Below are positions 22,079 to 24,224 of a stretch of DNA of 24,224 nt, piece after piece. A model generated the notes under the pieces. The model searched no databases and had not been told where the DNA came from. It worked only from the letters and a program-made list of their open reading frames with translations. The stretch is from CAYRPN01 sp964426135 (GTDB lineage Bacteria; Planctomycetota; Phycisphaerae; Phycisphaerales; Phycisphaeraceae): the NCBI GenBank assembly GCA_964426135.1, contig CAYRPN010000087.1, positions 1-24,224 of the forward strand, given 5' to 3'. Made by a program: the position numbers and the translations under genes. Position 1 is the stretch's first letter. The number at the start of each line of letters is the position of its first letter.

Positions 22079-22448
22079 GATAGATCGATCATCAACGTCC
22101 AGCCGTGACTGGCCGACATCGTCCTTTACAGCGTTCGGCCGACCAGCCGAATTGAGGCGGCGGACTTGGAGTTGAATCGGCCGTTTCGAGAGGACAGTTA
22201 AACGACGTCGCTAATCCAGACGCTAGGGAACGGGACCGAAATAAGATTCCGATTTAGCCGGCGGGCTTGCCCGCCGAGACGCCCCCGGCGGGCAAGCCCG
22301 CCGGCTAAATGGGGGACCGCCCATTCGCCACGTTATTTCGGCCCCGCTCCTAATCTTGACTCGGAACAGATCACTGCTGCGACACAAGGCGCAGGTTGTT
22401 AATGCCTACCCAGATAGCGGATAACCTCGCCGGTTCGACACACGATGC
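22079..22448. other. Repeat-bearing intergenic region
   Basis: 370 bp with no supported gene. It contains the nested inverted repeat at 22224-22352; the remainder shows nothing I recognise. Confidence 0.6.
22224..22352. repeat. Nested inverted repeat
   Basis: The inner arms 22252-22275 and 22287-22310 pair perfectly over 24 nt (atttagccggcgggcttgcc type) around an 11-nt loop. The outer arms 22224-22243 and 22333-22352 pair imperfectly (ccgaaataa with ttatttcgg at the inner edge). The layout of one palindrome inside another resembles the composite at 9457-9755, with different sequences. Confidence 0.83.
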
Positions 22449-22952
22449 TCACACCCTCAGTTGTTTGAATGCCTCGCGCGGCGTGGCGTAGTTGCCTGAC
22501 TTAGGACTGCCGATCGCGGACAACCACGTCTCGTTCAGCCTGAACGACACTTCGAAGGGCGATCTTTCACCGCCGTCCAGGAACGCCTTGGCGGTGGTCT
22601 CCAGTTCATTCATCGAGCCGGTGACGGAGCGATCGAGCGCCTTGCAGAAGCGCACCGAAGCGCTAGACCGCGCAACGAAGTTCACATAGATCAGGCCCAG
22701 GCCATCACTGGTCATCACCTCGCGAAGATTGTCCAACGCGCGCTGGGTGAATCGATTGTCATCCGTGATCCCGCGTCCGAACATCACCACCGAGTAAAGC
22801 GAGCGCGTGTGGCTGACCAAAATATACTGAGCTCGGTCGGCGGTGAAGAGCCGGGCCGACCAGTCGGCGTAGGGGTTCTCATCCAACGGCGCCGCCGCAA
22901 GTGGGCCGGCCTTGAGCTTGCTGTTCAGACGTTCGGACAGTCGAAAGATCAT
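22449..22952 (-). CDS. Small DUF6933-like protein
   Basis: 167 aa, beginning MIFRLSERLNSKL and containing WSARLFTADRAQYILVSHTRSLYSVVMFGRG, a pattern I associate with DUF6933 proteins of unknown function (residues about 30-65). The C-terminal part ends FEVSFRLNETWLSAIG and a Lys/Arg-rich tail. It has no signal peptide or membrane segment and is probably cytosolic. It lies 59 bp downstream of a gene with a pRiA4b ORF-3-like domain on the same strand, suggesting a two-gene unit. No strong ribosome site was seen. Family assignment is from memory of the pattern. Confidence 0.65.
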   Translation of the reverse strand: MIFRLSERLNSKLKAGPLAAAPLDENPYADWSARLFTADRAQYILVSHTRSLYSVVMFGRGITDDNRFTQRALDNLREVMTSDGLGLIYVNFVARSSASVRFCKALDRSVTGSMNELETTAKAFLDGGERSPFEVSFRLNETWLSAIGSPKSGNYATPREAFKQLRV

Positions 22953-23011
22953 GACGTCTCACAATCGATGGTTGCTTGGCTCAAGTGACCGGGACTCGGA
23001 TGGGGCCCTGT

Positions 23012-24109
23012 TCAGTCGGCTTCGTCATCCACCCCGTCCTCATCCTCATCCTCATCCGGGTCAATGTACTGCGGCGGGCTTTCGCCAACTCGGTTCGTCA
23101 CCTTCGGGTAGCGGCCCGGCGGGACTTCGTCGTGGATCGCGTTGACGGTGACCTGATGCCACCAGTCATCGCCGAAATCGAACCAGTAGCCGAAAGGCTC
23201 ATCCACTTTCAATCCAAGCGAGTCGATGGTCGTGCGCGTCACGTCGCCGGCAGGTTGTTTGTCGACAAACGACTGCGCGCCCATAGCGCCCGGCAGCACA
23301 TACCGCCGCGCCTTGGGGTCCATCGGCCGCTTGCCGCCGAGTTGGAACTCGTACATGTGCTGATCGAAACGGTCGAACGCCTCGAAGATGGCCTCGTGCA
23401 GGTCTTCGAGCGTCTGGCTGCCGCGGATCACAATCGTTCGCACGACCGACGGATTCTTCTTGATGAACGCGCCCGTGATCGGACCGTCGATCAGCGCGAC
23501 TTCAAGCTCGAAGAGGTGCTCGGTCGCCGCGTCCGCCGCGGCTCCATTCGGCGATGCTGCCCGGTCCGCAGGGATGTACGGAATCAGCCCCTTTTCAAAC
23601 GCGGCGACCTGCGCGCCGCGCGGCGCGTGCCGGATGTCCATCATCATGCCGTTGACCTTGAGAAACCAGACCATCGGATTCTCATCGATCATGCTGGGCA
23701 GCGACCAATCCGGGTGAAACGGCATCAAATCCACGCCGTCCCATATCGTCCGCGCTTTCGCCTGCATCGTCTGCACCGACACGCCGAATCCCTTGGCGAT
23801 CTGCTCCGACTTCATGTGCGGATTCTGGCTCGGGTCGGTCAGAAAGTTGACGCGGCCGACAGCGCAAACAATGCCCGCCGCCCAACCGTCACTCTTTCCT
23901 TTCAAGACGGGCAACCCGGCTCGGCAGATGGCCACGGTCAGCTTGCGACAAAGCTCCTTGTACTCACCATTGAGATTCGCATCGCAGAACGCGTCCACCA
24001 ATCGCACGAGGTCGGCGAAGCGGGCCGCGGACCTCTCCTGCAACTTCGCCTTGGCGGGATCGCTGGGCGCGTTATCGATTTTCTTCTTGGTACTTTGGGG
24101 TTTGCTCAT
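23012..24109 (-). CDS. DUF6398-like N-terminus plus pRiA4b ORF-3-like domain protein
   Basis: 365 aa. After a Lys-rich start, residues about 30-185 match the DUF6398 pattern: RFADLVRLVDAFCDANLNGEY, GKSDGWAAGIVCAVGRVNFL, and a helix-turn-helix-like stretch KSEQIAKGFGVSVQTMQAKA. Residues about 210-350 match the plasmid pRiA4b ORF-3 family, also called IS1096 passenger TnpR-like: TLEDLHEAIFEAFDRFDQHMYEF, YWFDFGDDWWHQV and RYPKVTNRVGESPPQYID. The end is highly acidic (DEDEDEDG). Function is unknown for both families; despite the mobile-element name, no transposase is near. The helix-turn-helix-like stretch hints at nucleic-acid binding. Confidence 0.85.
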   Translation of the reverse strand: MSKPQSTKKKIDNAPSDPAKAKLQERSAARFADLVRLVDAFCDANLNGEYKELCRKLTVAICRAGLPVLKGKSDGWAAGIVCAVGRVNFLTDPSQNPHMKSEQIAKGFGVSVQTMQAKARTIWDGVDLMPFHPDWSLPSMIDENPMVWFLKVNGMMMDIRHAPRGAQVAAFEKGLIPYIPADRAASPNGAAADAATEHLFELEVALIDGPITGAFIKKNPSVVRTIVIRGSQTLEDLHEAIFEAFDRFDQHMYEFQLGGKRPMDPKARRYVLPGAMGAQSFVDKQPAGDVTRTTIDSLGLKVDEPFGYWFDFGDDWWHQVTVNAIHDEVPPGRYPKVTNRVGESPPQYIDPDEDEDEDGVDDEAD

Positions 24110-24189
24110 ATGCGGGATTCTCTACTCCAAGCTCCGCATGCACAACACGATTCGCCGGCGCACGTTGCGCGGGTGTGCCAAATTTTCCG

Positions 24190-24224
24190 GGGGCTTGGTC
24201 CCCTCTCCCCCAGTCTGCTGGGGG
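24190..24224. repeat. Edge of a hairpin repeat
   Basis: The final bases begin a ccccctctccccc ... ctgggg hairpin that is cut by the window end. No gene is seen in 24110-24224. Confidence 0.4.

Noticed and set aside
23012..24109. Transposon or resolvase gene, from the TnpR-like family name
   Set aside because: No resolvase catalytic motif, transposase or terminal repeats are associated; the name comes from distant passenger genes.

Overview
The window looks like a piece of a high-GC Planctomycetota chromosome; a Phycisphaerae-like lineage is possible but is only a guess. The clearest markers are a large secreted protein with an N-terminal CxxCH cytochrome domain and DUF1549/DUF1553 domains, a secreted sulfatase beside it, and several unrelated families of palindromic dispersed repeats, two copies of which lie in frame inside genes. 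No rRNA, tRNA, CRISPR array or transposase gene is visible.

Left part (1-3065): an M16-family peptidase homologue lacking the zinc motif (minus strand) diverges from hisF (plus strand) across a 141-bp gap that holds a 32-bp perfect AT-rich palindrome. Each gene has a TACAAT hexamer 6-7 nt before its likely start codon, which suggests leaderless transcripts. A probable gene remnant follows the M16 gene at 219-496. hisF carries an insertion of roughly 60 codons containing a dispersed repeat. hisF converges on the next gene across a nested hairpin (2881-3018).

Middle left (3066-9202, minus strand): a secreted sulfatase fused to an alpha/beta hydrolase (870 aa), then a cytochrome/DUF1549/DUF1553 protein (1115 aa). 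A 160-bp element with perfect 30-bp terminal inverted repeats separates them. The pair resembles planctomycete polysaccharide-degradation gene pairs.

Centre (9862-20551, minus strand): a chemotaxis operon in transcription order cheA, cheW, a chemoreceptor with a c-type haem sensor domain, a second chemoreceptor, cheR, cheD, cheY, a CheX-like gene, cheB, cheY, cheX. CheA phosphorylates the CheYs and CheB, CheR/CheB/CheD adjust receptor modification, and the two CheX-type proteins probably act as CheY-P phosphatases. The two adjacent receptor genes share 781 bp that look identical base for base. Upstream, separated by 333 bp, a PilZ / pseudo-receiver / HPt-like protein (20885-22078) may be an accessory regulator.

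Right end (22079-24224): a 370-bp repeat-bearing gap, a DUF6933-like small protein, a DUF6398 plus pRiA4b ORF-3-like protein, and the edge of another hairpin repeat.

The most unusual DNA-level observation is a 193-bp element with 19-bp imperfect terminal inverted repeats and a 7-bp duplicated target (9493-9699). It sits in the hairpin loop of a different ~100-bp palindromic repeat, and an uninterrupted copy of that host repeat lies in the same window at 12729-12828.
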